DNA of 64,000 bases from Sporosarcina sp. Marseille-Q4943. GTDB taxonomy: Bacteria; Bacillota; Bacilli; Bacillales_A; Planococcaceae. The first letter of the stretch is position 1; the number at the start of each line of letters is the position of its first letter. The notes beneath the pieces were generated by a model. It did no database searches, was not told where the DNA came from, and saw nothing but the letters and a program-made list of their open reading frames with translations. The DNA is taken from NCBI RefSeq assembly GCF_943736995.1, contig NZ_CALSFT010000002.1, positions 1,178,001 to 1,242,000 on the forward strand. Direction: 5' to 3'. The position numbers were made by a program, and so were the translations under genes. Of this stretch, positions 10,135-19,126 are shown one piece after another.

Positions 10135-11394
10135 ATGGCAAAAATCACAGTAACTGACGGCGTACTTAACGTTCCAGATCATGCAACGATCCCATTCATC
10201 ATTGGTGACGGTACAGGTCCCGATATTTGGCATGCAGCTTCACGCGTATTGGAAGCAGCAGTCGAGAAAGCATATGACGGCCAAAAGAAAATCGAATGGA
10301 AAGAAGTTCTTGCGGGAGAAAAGGCATTCAACGAAACTGGAGAATGGCTGCCACAAGAAACTCTTGACACAATCGAAGAGTACCTTATCGCTATCAAAGG
10401 TCCATTGACGACACCGATCGGTGGAGGTTTCCGTTCTTTGAACGTTGCGCTTCGCCAAGAGTTGGATCTTTACACTTGCTTGCGTCCGGTTCGTTATTTC
10501 GAAGGGGTTCCTTCTCCTGTTAAACGTCCAGAAGACTGCGATATGGTCATCTTCCGTGAAAATACAGAAGATATTTATGCTGGTATTGAATACCAAGAAG
10601 GCTCTGAAGAAGTTCAGAAGTTGATTTCATTCCTTCAAAACGAAATGGGTGTAAACAAAATCCGTTTCCCGGAAACTTCCGGTATCGGTATCAAACCGGT
10701 TTCTGAAGAAGGTACAAAACGCCTTGTACGCGGTGCAATCAACTATGCGCTTAAAGAAGGCCGTAAGTCTGTAACTCTAGTCCACAAAGGAAACATCATG
10801 AAATTCACTGAAGGTGCTTTCAAAAACTGGGGTTACGAAGTTGCTGAGCAAGAGTTCGGCGATAAAGTATTCACTTGGAACGAATACGACAAAATCAAAG
10901 AAGCGGAAGGGACAGACGCTGCGAACAAAGCGCAAGCTGACGCAGAAGCTGCTGGCAAAATCATCGTAAAAGATGCGATTGCGGATATCTTCCTACAGCA
11001 AATCTTGACTCGTCCGAAAGAGTTCGACGTTGTTGCAACGATGAACTTGAACGGCGACTACATCTCCGACGCACTTGCAGCTCAAGTCGGCGGAATTGGA
11101 ATTGCTCCAGGTGCTAACATCAACTATGTAACTGGACATGCAATTTTCGAAGCAACTCACGGTACAGCTCCGAAATACGCTGGTCTTGATAAAGTGAACC
11201 CTTCTTCTGTTCTTCTTTCAGGCGTTATGATGCTTGAGCATATGGGATGGAACGAAGCGGCGAACATGATCACAGCTTCTATCGAGAAAACGATCGCTTC
11301 TAAAGTTGTAACTTATGACTTTGCTCGTTTGATGGACGGAGCTACAGAAGTGAAAGCTTCAGAGTTCGCTGATGAATTGATCAAAAACCTATAA
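10135..11394 (+). CDS. icd: Isocitrate dehydrogenase (NADP+)
   Basis: The enzyme oxidises isocitrate to 2-oxoglutarate with NADP+. The 419-residue protein shows GDGTGPDIW near the N terminus, the isocitrate-binding [14 protein letters not shown] segment, [30 protein letters not shown] (metal site), and [15 protein letters not shown], typical of NADP-type enzymes. ATG 10135 follows GGAGG; an in-frame ATG at 10120 overlaps that site. Codon choice looks like that of a highly expressed gene. A strong terminator follows, and the mdh gene that normally comes next in Bacillus is missing. Confidence 0.96.
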   Translation: MAKITVTDGVLNVPDHATIPFIIGDGTGPDIWHAASRVLEAAVEKAYDGQKKIEWKEVLAGEKAFNETGEWLPQETLDTIEEYLIAIKGPLTTPIGGGFRSLNVALRQELDLYTCLRPVRYFEGVPSPVKRPEDCDMVIFRENTEDIYAGIEYQEGSEEVQKLISFLQNEMGVNKIRFPETSGIGIKPVSEEGTKRLVRGAINYALKEGRKSVTLVHKGNIMKFTEGAFKNWGYEVAEQEFGDKVFTWNEYDKIKEAEGTDAANKAQADAEAAGKIIVKDAIADIFLQQILTRPKEFDVVATMNLNGDYISDALAAQVGGIGIAPGANINYVTGHAIFEATHGTAPKYAGLDKVNPSSVLLSGVMMLEHMGWNEAANMITASIEKTIASKVVTYDFARLMDGATEVKASEFADELIKNL

Positions 11395-11404
11395 TATATT
11401 TATC

Positions 11405-11437
11405 AGACCAGGAAGCCTTGAGGCTTCCTGGTCTTTT
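11405..11437 (+). terminator. Terminator after icd
   Basis: A perfect 13-bp stem (AGACCAGGAAGCC and its complement) with loop TTGA is followed by TTTTTAG. Confidence 0.92.
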
Positions 11438-11530
11438 TAGTGCTAGCCAAGTCGCTTGCCCTTTCCGAGTGAAAATTGATACACTTTCTTTAATACTAAT
11501 TCCATGCAGGAAAATGAAGGGGGAAGCAAG

Positions 11531-12007
11531 TTGATATTAGGCAAAAAGAGGCGGATTGGAAGGGCGATCGAAAAAATCGTTGAAGGTGAAAAGCTGAAAC
11601 TTACCGAAAAAATCGAGGATAAAGATTTGCTGCTCTACCTAGGTTTGACAAATGATTCAAATCCGCTGTACATCCAGCATGATTATGCATCCCAAACCGA
11701 ATTCGACAAGCCGATTGTGCCGACGATCATGTTGAACGGAATTGTCACATCCGCCATTTCAAAATACTTGCCCGGACCGGGTTCGCACATTACGGAACAG
11801 CATTTGCTTTTCCCGAACCCCGTATATCATTATGAAACAATCGATTTCCTATTTGAAGTGATTCGAGTGGAAAAAGAGAGACACTCCATTGTTATAAAGG
11901 TGGAGGCGACGAACGAGGATGGACAGTCAGTCATTTCAGGGACTGTGACGGTCATTCCGCCATCCATCCGGGAAAACCTGACATCCTATGCAATGGATAA
12001 CTTTTGA
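11531..12007 (+). CDS. MaoC-like hot-dog protein, probably altered active site
   Basis: A 158-residue protein with the MaoC/(R)-enoyl-CoA hydratase fold. TNDSNPLYIQHDYA aligns with the family motif GDxNPxHxDxxyA, and TEFDKPIVPTIMLNG aligns with the following ivHGml segment. The catalytic Asp is present, but the catalytic His is replaced by Tyr and the second motif is changed, so ordinary hydratase activity is doubtful. TTG 11531 is chosen because AAGGGGGA precedes it; an earlier ATG lacks a ribosome site. It stands alone between the icd terminator and phoP, where Bacillus has mdh. Function unknown; a role in acyl-CoA binding is only inferred from the fold. Confidence 0.7.
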   Translation: MILGKKRRIGRAIEKIVEGEKLKLTEKIEDKDLLLYLGLTNDSNPLYIQHDYASQTEFDKPIVPTIMLNGIVTSAISKYLPGPGSHITEQHLLFPNPVYHYETIDFLFEVIRVEKERHSIVIKVEATNEDGQSVISGTVTVIPPSIRENLTSYAMDNF

Positions 12008-12062
12008 TTTTTCGTTCATTCAATACAAAGACTGTTAGCATCTAAGGGGGACTTGGGCAATC

Positions 12063-12767
12063 GTGCAGAAAATTTTAATTGTGGACGACGAGCAGCCGAT
12101 CCGCACGTTGTTGGACTATAATTTGAGACAATCCAATTACGAAACGATTATGGCGGCTGATGGTGAAGAAGCGGTATTGAAAGTGGAAAATGAAAATCCC
12201 GATTTGATTTTGCTCGATCTTATGCTTCCAAAAATGGATGGCATAGAGGTATGCAAGGTTTTGAGGCAAAGGAATATTAACACACCGATCATCATGTTGA
12301 CGGCAAAAGGTGAGGAGCCCGACAAAGTACTTGGGTTGGAAATCGGAGCCGACGATTATATGACAAAACCATTCAGTCCGCGTGAAGTGCTTGCCAGAGT
12401 AAAAGCGGTGCTGCGGCGCAGTGGCGAGCGAACTGGCATCAATGGGACAGATTTGCCGGTGCTCCGCTCGGGGCCGCTTACCGTGCATCCGGAGCAGTAT
12501 GAAGCTTATTTCGGCGACGAAGCATTGGAATTTACGCCAAAAGAATTTGAACTGCTCGTCTATTTCATGCAAAATAAAAACCGTGTGCTCACTCGCGATC
12601 AATTGCTGAGCGCAGTTTGGAATTACGACTTTGCCGGAGACACTCGAATCGTCGATGTGCATGTCAGCCATTTACGTGAAAAGATCGAAGAAAATACGAG
12701 AAAACCTATTTTCATTAAGACGGTTAGAGGGATCGGATATAAATTCGAGGAGCAAAAATTAAGATGA
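12063..12767 (+). CDS. phoP: Response regulator PhoP
   Basis: OmpR-family response regulator of 234 residues. The receiver domain has DD at 8-9, the phosphoacceptor D52 (LILLDLMLPKMDG), T80 and K102 (YMTKPFSP); the winged-helix domain ends with VRGIGYKFEE. In Bacillus, PhoP with PhoR controls phosphate-starvation genes. The order citZ-icd-(mdh)-phoP-phoR-polA supports this over WalR or other OmpR paralogues. The start is GTG with a strong AAGGGGG site at slightly long spacing. It overlaps phoR by four bases (ATGA). Confidence 0.9.
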   Translation: MQKILIVDDEQPIRTLLDYNLRQSNYETIMAADGEEAVLKVENENPDLILLDLMLPKMDGIEVCKVLRQRNINTPIIMLTAKGEEPDKVLGLEIGADDYMTKPFSPREVLARVKAVLRRSGERTGINGTDLPVLRSGPLTVHPEQYEAYFGDEALEFTPKEFELLVYFMQNKNRVLTRDQLLSAVWNYDFAGDTRIVDVHVSHLREKIEENTRKPIFIKTVRGIGYKFEEQKLR

Positions 12768-14164
12768 AAGGTCTATATTCCAGACTTTTCATCGCCTTTG
12801 CTGTTATATTTTTGATTCTGTTGACTGGTCTTGGCGTTGTCCTTGGCCAGTTTTTTTATCTGATCGATGATGAAATTACTTTGCATGTTCAGCGGAAGTT
12901 TTGGATTTTTCTTATCGCTATTTTAATGATTACCTATTTCCTATCCTTGATTCTAAGCGCCCGTGTTATAAGGCAATACGCAAAACCGACAGATTTAGTG
13001 ACAAAAACTGCCGAGAAAATCGCGCTTGGCGATTATTTAGCGAGGACCCCGATTGATGAACTCGGGAGTCAAAATGGACTAGGCATCGCAGTAAATCAGA
13101 TTGCGAGAAATCTACAGGAAACTTCGATACTGCGCGCAATGGAGAAGGAACGCCTAAAAACATTAATTGAAAGTATGGGCAACGGTCTTCTCATGTTCGG
13201 GAGGGAAGGCTCCGTCAATATAGTGAATGGTGTATTTGAAAAGACATTCGGATTTAAGCGTGATGAATTGATTGGGAAAACCTTTATGGAAATCGGATTG
13301 CCTCAAGGCATTGAGGGGCTGATTGAAGATGTGTTTTTGACGGAACAGGTGCATGAAAGGCAAATCCGGAACGGCCAATCTCATTTCAATGTATATGGTG
13401 CGCCTGTCATCGGACGCCATGGAAATTGGCTCGGCATCATTGTTGTAACACACGATATTACGAAACTTGTAAGATTGGAGGAAATCCGCAAAGATTTTGT
13501 TGCAAACGTTTCACATGAGCTTCGCACACCAATCACTTCAATTAAAGGCTTTACAGAAACTTTATTGGACGGGGCAATGAATGATCCCGAAACATCAAAA
13601 GAATTTCTAGGAATCATCCAAAAGGAAAGTGATCGCTTGCATTTATTAATCAACGATCTTTTGGAGTTGTCGGGAATCGAACGGGAAGGGTTCCAATTGC
13701 AACATAGCAAAGTCTTCGTCTCGGATGTCGTTGACAATGCAGTAAGAATTGTTAATGGCTTACTTGAAAGGAAGAATATGCACTTCGAAATAAACATTGA
13801 TACAGAAATAGTAATTGAAGCGGATTCCGACAGACTTATCCAAGTGATGGTCAACCTGTTGACAAACGCCATCAACTATTCGAAAGAGAATACGACAATT
13901 ACAATTAATGCATCTCAAACTGCAGATGAAGCCATCATCGAAGTGCGAGATGAAGGGATGGGAATTGATCGAACGGAACTTCCGAGGTTGTTCGAACGAT
14001 TTTATAGAGTGGACCGTGCGCGAAGCAGGAATTCCGGCGGAACGGGTCTTGGGCTCGCTATCGTCAAACATCTGATTGAGGCGCATGGCGGCAAAGTCAC
14101 TGTTGACAGTGAATTGGGAGTCGGGACAATATTTACTATATATTTACCAAAGAAATCCGCATAA
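12764..14164 (+). CDS. phoR: Sensor histidine kinase PhoR, short form
   Basis: A 466-residue kinase. Two membrane helices (about 8-34 and 46-66) are separated by only about a dozen residues. HAMP (about 65-120), PAS (about 130-235), dimerisation domain with phosphoacceptor H251 (VSHELRTPITSIKGF), and an ATP-binding domain with N, G1 (DEGMGID) and G2 (GGTGLGLAIV) boxes follow. B. subtilis PhoR is near 580 residues with a large extracytoplasmic domain, which is absent here. Sensing must therefore use the membrane, HAMP or PAS regions, or a partner protein. It is coupled to phoP by overlap. The stop codon lies in the loop of its terminator hairpin. Confidence 0.88.
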   Translation: MKGLYSRLFIAFAVIFLILLTGLGVVLGQFFYLIDDEITLHVQRKFWIFLIAILMITYFLSLILSARVIRQYAKPTDLVTKTAEKIALGDYLARTPIDELGSQNGLGIAVNQIARNLQETSILRAMEKERLKTLIESMGNGLLMFGREGSVNIVNGVFEKTFGFKRDELIGKTFMEIGLPQGIEGLIEDVFLTEQVHERQIRNGQSHFNVYGAPVIGRHGNWLGIIVVTHDITKLVRLEEIRKDFVANVSHELRTPITSIKGFTETLLDGAMNDPETSKEFLGIIQKESDRLHLLINDLLELSGIEREGFQLQHSKVFVSDVVDNAVRIVNGLLERKNMHFEINIDTEIVIEADSDRLIQVMVNLLTNAINYSKENTTITINASQTADEAIIEVRDEGMGIDRTELPRLFERFYRVDRARSRNSGGTGLGLAIVKHLIEAHGGKVTVDSELGVGTIFTIYLPKKSA

Positions 14165-14178
14165 CGCGGATTTTTTTT
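14153..14178 (+). terminator. Terminator overlapping the phoR stop codon
   Basis: AAATCCGC and GCGGATTT pair across a five-base loop that contains the TAA stop, followed by a run of T. Confidence 0.85.
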
Positions 14179-14239
14179 GAAACCAAATCCAATCTTCTAC
14201 CGTAAGTACAGTAGGTACATAGATAAAGGGGGAATTCAA

Positions 14240-15208
14240 ATGAGCGCACGCCGTGCATCGGTAGCAGCCGGACTTGTCATTGCTGGAGTAATATTGCTCA
14301 TCGTAGCATTTACAACGTGGTATACAGTGGACGAATCCGAACAGGCGATTGTTATCACTTTCGGAAAAGCGGATACACCAGTTACGGAATCTGGATTGCA
14401 TTTTAAACTGCCTTGGCCGATCCAAAATGTTGAGAAACTCTCTAAAGAGACGTTTAGTCTTCAATTCGGTTATAAACAAGATCCGGACGGAACTCTTGTT
14501 GCTTACGACAAGGAAACGAAAATGATCACAGGTGATGAATATATTGTACTTGCAGATCTAGTCGTCCAATGGAAAATAACAGATCCGGAGAAATATCTAT
14601 TTAACTCACAAAATCCAAAGGAAATTCTTCATGATGCGACTTCCGCTTCCATTCGATCGATCATCGGAAGCTCCACAATCGATTCGGCTTTGACGGATGG
14701 GAAAGCGGATATCGAAGCAAAAACACGAGATTTATTAACAACGCTCATGACGAATTATGACATTGGCATTTCGATTCAAGGTGTAAAACTACAAGATGTT
14801 GAATTGCCGAACGCAGATGTCCGAGCCGCGTTCACAGCAGTAACGGACGCCCGCGAAACGAGAAGCACAAAAATCAATGAAGCGCAGCGATATAAAAACC
14901 AACGAACGAACGAAGCAGAAGGTGAAAAAGCCGCCATAAAATCTCGTGCAATTGGACAGAAGACAGCCCGTACAGAGCAAGCGTTAGGAGATGTCGCCCT
15001 TTTCAATGATTTGTATGCGGAATACGAAAAAAACAAATCGGTCACCCGAGAGCGGTTAATTATCGAGACGTTGGAGCAAGTACTGCCGAAAGCAAAAATC
15101 TATATCATGAATGATGACGGCGAAACGGTAAAATATTTGCCGCTTCAACAACTAGAAAACCAAACACCACCACCTACTAACGACAACTCGGAAGGGGGCG
15201 GCAACTAA
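14240..15208 (+). CDS. hflK: FtsH protease modulator HflK-like protein
   Basis: A 322-residue SPFH/band-7 protein with one N-terminal membrane helix (about residues 8-27), then the band-7 domain (VDESEQAIVITFGKA, EYIVLADLVVQWKITDPEKYLF) and a charged coiled C-terminal region rich in R/E/K/A. HflK and HflC assemble at the membrane and modulate FtsH in E. coli. ATG 14240 follows AAAGGGGGA; an upstream in-frame start has no such site. The stop overlaps the hflC start as TAATG. Bacillus subtilis lacks a clear HflKC pair at phoR-polA. Confidence 0.85.
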   Translation: MSARRASVAAGLVIAGVILLIVAFTTWYTVDESEQAIVITFGKADTPVTESGLHFKLPWPIQNVEKLSKETFSLQFGYKQDPDGTLVAYDKETKMITGDEYIVLADLVVQWKITDPEKYLFNSQNPKEILHDATSASIRSIIGSSTIDSALTDGKADIEAKTRDLLTTLMTNYDIGISIQGVKLQDVELPNADVRAAFTAVTDARETRSTKINEAQRYKNQRTNEAEGEKAAIKSRAIGQKTARTEQALGDVALFNDLYAEYEKNKSVTRERLIIETLEQVLPKAKIYIMNDDGETVKYLPLQQLENQTPPPTNDNSEGGGN

Positions 15209-16209
15209 TGTCGAACGACAATAATCCATTCAAAAGCATTGAGGAAAAATTCAAAGAAATGCAAGGTGGAAAACAGAAAAAGACACCAGGCGCGGATAAA
15301 GTCATCACTCCGAAAAAACCGTTCAATACGAGGAAATTTGTAAAGACAGCAATTACGTTTACAGTGATTTTTGCATTAGCGGTTATCCTTCTTGCCAATG
15401 TCTTTGTTGTAAAAGAAGGAGAGTATCGGGTAGTGCGTCAATTCGGTGAAATTACAAGAATTATAAATGAACCAGGGCTCAATATGAAAATCCCATTCAT
15501 TCAAACTGTGTCAAGTTTGCCAAAAAATCAAATGAAGCACAATGTTTCCGAAGCTGAAATTACTACGAAAGATAAAAAACGAATCATTATCGACAATTAT
15601 GCTGTTTGGAAAATTACTGATCCTGCAAAAATGATTTCCAATGCGCGTAATATTATCAATGCTGAAATGCGCATGGAGGAATTCATCTATTCCGTCATAC
15701 GGAATGAGATGGGGCAATTGAATTACGTAGAAGTTGTCAATGATGAAAACTCATCGCGCGGTAGCCTGAATGATATGGTTACGACGAAAGTAAACCAGTT
15801 CCTGGAAGAAGGGAACTTCGGCATCGAGGTGATTGATGTGCGGATGAAACGGATCGATCTTCCGGAAGAAAACGAACATTCCATTTACACGCGGATGATT
15901 TCGGAACGCGAATCGACAGCACAGGATTACCTTTCACAAGGGGATGCCGAGAAGAAGAGAATAGAAGCGGAAACGGATAGGGAAGTGCAAGAAATGCTTG
16001 CGACTGCGAAAAAAGAGGCCGCTATCATTCATGCAGAAGGGGAAGCGGAAGCTGCCAAAATCTACAATGACGCATTCTCAAAAGATCCCGATTTTTATAG
16101 TCTTTACCGCACGCTGCAATCCTATGCACGCACAATCGGAGACGATACGGTAATCATTATGCCAGCCGACTCACCATACGCCAAAATATTGACAGGATAC
16201 TTGGAATAA
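15208..16209 (+). CDS. hflC: Protease modulator HflC-like protein
   Basis: A 333-residue SPFH/band-7 partner of HflK. A polar, Lys-rich N-terminal tail of about 45 residues precedes one membrane helix (about 47-67), then VVKEGEYRVVRQFGEI, NYAVWKITDPAKM, and a long charged helix with EAEAAKIYNDAFSKDPDFY, a signature of HflC proteins. It overlaps hflK by one base, so the two are co-translated. It is followed by the structured intergenic element rather than by a plain terminator. Confidence 0.87.
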   Translation: MSNDNNPFKSIEEKFKEMQGGKQKKTPGADKVITPKKPFNTRKFVKTAITFTVIFALAVILLANVFVVKEGEYRVVRQFGEITRIINEPGLNMKIPFIQTVSSLPKNQMKHNVSEAEITTKDKKRIIIDNYAVWKITDPAKMISNARNIINAEMRMEEFIYSVIRNEMGQLNYVEVVNDENSSRGSLNDMVTTKVNQFLEEGNFGIEVIDVRMKRIDLPEENEHSIYTRMISERESTAQDYLSQGDAEKKRIEAETDREVQEMLATAKKEAAIIHAEGEAEAAKIYNDAFSKDPDFYSLYRTLQSYARTIGDDTVIIMPADSPYAKILTGYLE

Positions 16210-16268
16210 TAGATAGCGTCATTTTCATTTACTCTTGCCCACGTGGTAAGATAAATGAAGATGACGTT

Positions 16269-16457
16269 TTAACTTAATCCAGCAAAAGGTTCAAACTGTT
16301 ATAAGTGGTTGGATGAATGCAGAAATACCATCGATTCAATGAAGTTTAATGCTTGCTGTATTAAGTTAAAGCCTCCGGCGGATGTCACGGATTTTTAAGG
16401 GAGTTTATCGAGCAAGCTCGATAAAAATCCGGACGCAATTACGCCGAGGCGTAATTG
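16269..16457. repeat. Hairpin-rich intergenic element before polA
   Basis: Three folded parts fill the hflC-polA gap. TTAACTTAAT...CAGCA (16269-16284) pairs over about 70 bases with TGCTG-ATTAAGTTAA (16354-16369). CGGATTTTT (16388-16396) pairs with AAAAATCCG (16423-16431) around an inner perfect stem TTTATCGAGC/GCTCGATAAA (16404-16425). CAATTACGCC/GGCGTAATTG is a second perfect 10-bp stem (16436-16457). No T-run follows the last stem. It ends about 30 bases before the polA GTG. It looks like an intergenic structured repeat or an RNA element; no second copy is seen in this window. Confidence 0.6.
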
Positions 16458-16488
16458 ATTGGACGAAAGAACAAGGGAGTGGACTCAT

Positions 16489-19113
16489 GTGACGAAAAAG
16501 AAAATAGTGCTGTTAGATGGAAATAGCTTGGCGTATCGTGCGTTTTTCGCTTTGCCGTTATTGACGAACGATACGGGCATCCATACAAATGCGGTGTACG
16601 GATTCACGATGATGCTGCAAAACATTCTGGCGGAAGAAAAGCCGACTCATATGCTCGTCGCCTGGGATGCTGGGAAGACGACGTTCAGGCATTCCACATT
16701 CAGTGAGTATAAAGGTGGGCGGCAAAAGACGCCACCTGAGCTATCAGAGCAATTTCCTTATTTGCGGAAGCTGCTAGATGCTTATCAAATCCCGCAATAT
16801 GAACTGGATCAATACGAAGCGGATGATATTATTGGGACGTTAAGCAAGTCGGGCGACGAGGATGGCGTCGAAGTCGTCATCATTTCAGGTGATAAAGACT
16901 TGACGCAACTGGCGAGCGACCATACGACAGTATGCATTACGCGTAAAGGAATTACAGACCTCGAAAAATACACACCAGAGCATGTCATGGAGAAATATGG
17001 CATTACACCGCCACAAATCATTGATATGAAAGGTCTCATGGGAGATGCATCCGACAATATTCCAGGCGTGCCGGGCGTAGGTGAGAAAACTGCGCTTAAA
17101 CTGCTAAAAGAATACGGCACTGTCGAAAACGTTTATGAATCATTGGATTCCGTTTCAGGGAAGAAATTGAAGGAAAACTTGACGGAAAACGAAGAGCAGG
17201 CAATGATGAGCAAAAAACTCGCAACGATTGAAGTGAATGCCCCTATTACAATTTCAATAGGTGATTTGATGTATGCGGGTCCCGATGAAGAAAACGTCAA
17301 GTCTATTTATGAGGAATTAAAGTTCAAGACGTTGCTTGAAAAAATGGCTCCTCAAACTGAAAGTGGACCAGTAGCAGAAATCGACGTCCAAATCGTCACT
17401 GATCCTGAATCGATTGAACTTGCGGATGAGATGGCGATCCATGTTGAAATGATGGATGAAAATTATTTGGCTACGGATGTTACAGGCGTCAGTATGACGG
17501 ATGGCAAGCAAATAATTTTCATTCCGATTGCTGTCTTGCAACAGTCGGGTCGTTTAAAAGAATGGCTTCGGAATGGCGATAAAAGGAAATTTGCGACCGA
17601 TTCAAAAGCTGCTTATGCTTCTTTGCTACGCTATGACATAGAAGTGAACGGCTTTGAATTCGATTTACTACTAGCCACCTATATTGCAAATCCATCCTCT
17701 TCTTACACAGACGTCGCTTCCGTCGCAAAGGAATTCAATTATTCGGACGTGCAGCCTGATGAAGCGGTTTACGGAAAAGGTGCGAAAAAAGCAGTGCCGG
17801 AAGAAAAGGTGCTTGCCGACCATGCCGGCAGAAAGGCCCAAGCTGTATGGAAGCTGAGACCGGTGCTTGAAGAGAAATTACATGAAAATGAACAGTTCGA
17901 ATTATATCATGAGCTCGAAATGCCACTCGCGAAAATTCTTGGAAAGATGGAATCGACAGGTGTTAAGACCGACTTGGGAATCCTCCAACAAATCGGCCTT
18001 CAACTCTCAACGAGATTGACCGAACTTGAATCGATTATTTATGAGATGGCGGGACAACCTTTCAATATTAATTCTCCGAAGCAGTTAGGTGAAATTCTAT
18101 TCGAGAAAATCGGATTGACACCAATCAAAAAAACGAAGACAGGCTATTCGACTGCGGCAGATGTGTTGGAAAAGCTTGAAAGCGAGCATGAAATTATTAG
18201 TTTTATATTGACATACCGTCAGCTCGGAAAGCTGAACTCCACTTATATCGAAGGCTTATCAAAGGAAATCCATGAGGATGGAAAAATCCATACGCGATTC
18301 CAGCAGGCATTGACACAAACGGGCCGATTGAGCTCCATCAACCCGAATTTGCAAAACATCCCAATCCGACTTGAGGAAGGCCGGAAAATCCGTGCGGCAT
18401 TCGTTCCGTCAGAACCGGGCTGGCTCATGTTCGCCGCTGACTATTCGCAGATCGAATTGCGTGTCCTTGCCCATATGTCCCAAGACGAAAAAATGATTTC
18501 GGCATTCCGGGAAGGAGAAGACATCCATACGAAGACAGCGATGGACGTATTCGGTGTTGATAAAGATGGCGTTTCCTCGGACATGAGGCGGACTGCCAAG
18601 GCGGTCAACTTTGGAATCGTCTACGGCATCAGTGATTACGGGCTGTCCCAAAGCTTGAATATTACCCGTAAGGAAGCAGGAAAGTTCATTGACACATATC
18701 TCGAGACGTTTCCTGGCGTGAAGCAATATATGGAGGACATCGTCTCCGAAGCGAAAATGAAAGGCTATGTCGTCACGATGATGAACAGACGTAGATACTT
18801 GCCTGACATTACAAGCTCGAATTTCAATTTGCGCAGTTTTGCGGAGAGAACGGCAATGAACACTCCAATTCAAGGGACGGCAGCGGATATCATCAAGAAG
18901 GCGATGATCGATATGGATGCAAGATTGACGAAGGAAAACATGAAAACAAGAATGCTCCTTCAAGTGCATGATGAATTGATTTTTGAAGCGCCTGAGGAGG
19001 AAATTGAAAAACTGAAGAAAATCGTACCGGAAGTGATGGAATCTGCATTGGCACTCGATGTCCCATTAAAGGCCGAGTGGGCGTATGGTCTCTCCTGGTA
19101 CGACACGAAGTGA
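16489..19113 (+). CDS. polA: DNA polymerase I
   Basis: An 874-residue family A polymerase for Okazaki-fragment maturation and repair. The N-terminal 5' nuclease domain (about 1-290) shows LLDGNSLAYRAFFALP, YEADDIIGT, and GDASDNIPGVPGVGEKTA. The middle 3'-5' exonuclease-like domain lacks the catalytic acidic motif; the equivalent segment reads IHVEMMDENY, as in the inactive Bacillus stearothermophilus domain. The polymerase domain has DYSQIELRVLAH (motif A), RRTAKAVNFGIVYG (motif B) and LLQVHDELIFEAP (motif C). GTG 16489 is chosen after AAGGGAGTGG; a more upstream ATG begins in the intergenic element. mutM follows 13 bases later. Confidence 0.95.
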   Translation: MTKKKIVLLDGNSLAYRAFFALPLLTNDTGIHTNAVYGFTMMLQNILAEEKPTHMLVAWDAGKTTFRHSTFSEYKGGRQKTPPELSEQFPYLRKLLDAYQIPQYELDQYEADDIIGTLSKSGDEDGVEVVIISGDKDLTQLASDHTTVCITRKGITDLEKYTPEHVMEKYGITPPQIIDMKGLMGDASDNIPGVPGVGEKTALKLLKEYGTVENVYESLDSVSGKKLKENLTENEEQAMMSKKLATIEVNAPITISIGDLMYAGPDEENVKSIYEELKFKTLLEKMAPQTESGPVAEIDVQIVTDPESIELADEMAIHVEMMDENYLATDVTGVSMTDGKQIIFIPIAVLQQSGRLKEWLRNGDKRKFATDSKAAYASLLRYDIEVNGFEFDLLLATYIANPSSSYTDVASVAKEFNYSDVQPDEAVYGKGAKKAVPEEKVLADHAGRKAQAVWKLRPVLEEKLHENEQFELYHELEMPLAKILGKMESTGVKTDLGILQQIGLQLSTRLTELESIIYEMAGQPFNINSPKQLGEILFEKIGLTPIKKTKTGYSTAADVLEKLESEHEIISFILTYRQLGKLNSTYIEGLSKEIHEDGKIHTRFQQALTQTGRLSSINPNLQNIPIRLEEGRKIRAAFVPSEPGWLMFAADYSQIELRVLAHMSQDEKMISAFREGEDIHTKTAMDVFGVDKDGVSSDMRRTAKAVNFGIVYGISDYGLSQSLNITRKEAGKFIDTYLETFPGVKQYMEDIVSEAKMKGYVVTMMNRRRYLPDITSSNFNLRSFAERTAMNTPIQGTAADIIKKAMIDMDARLTKENMKTRMLLQVHDELIFEAPEEEIEKLKKIVPEVMESALALDVPLKAEWAYGLSWYDTK

Positions 19114-19126
19114 GGAATGAATTAGA

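Noticed and set aside
12075..12671. Long open frame antisense to phoP (198 codons)
   Set aside because: It lies wholly inside a clear response-regulator gene, has no ribosome site and no recognisable protein.
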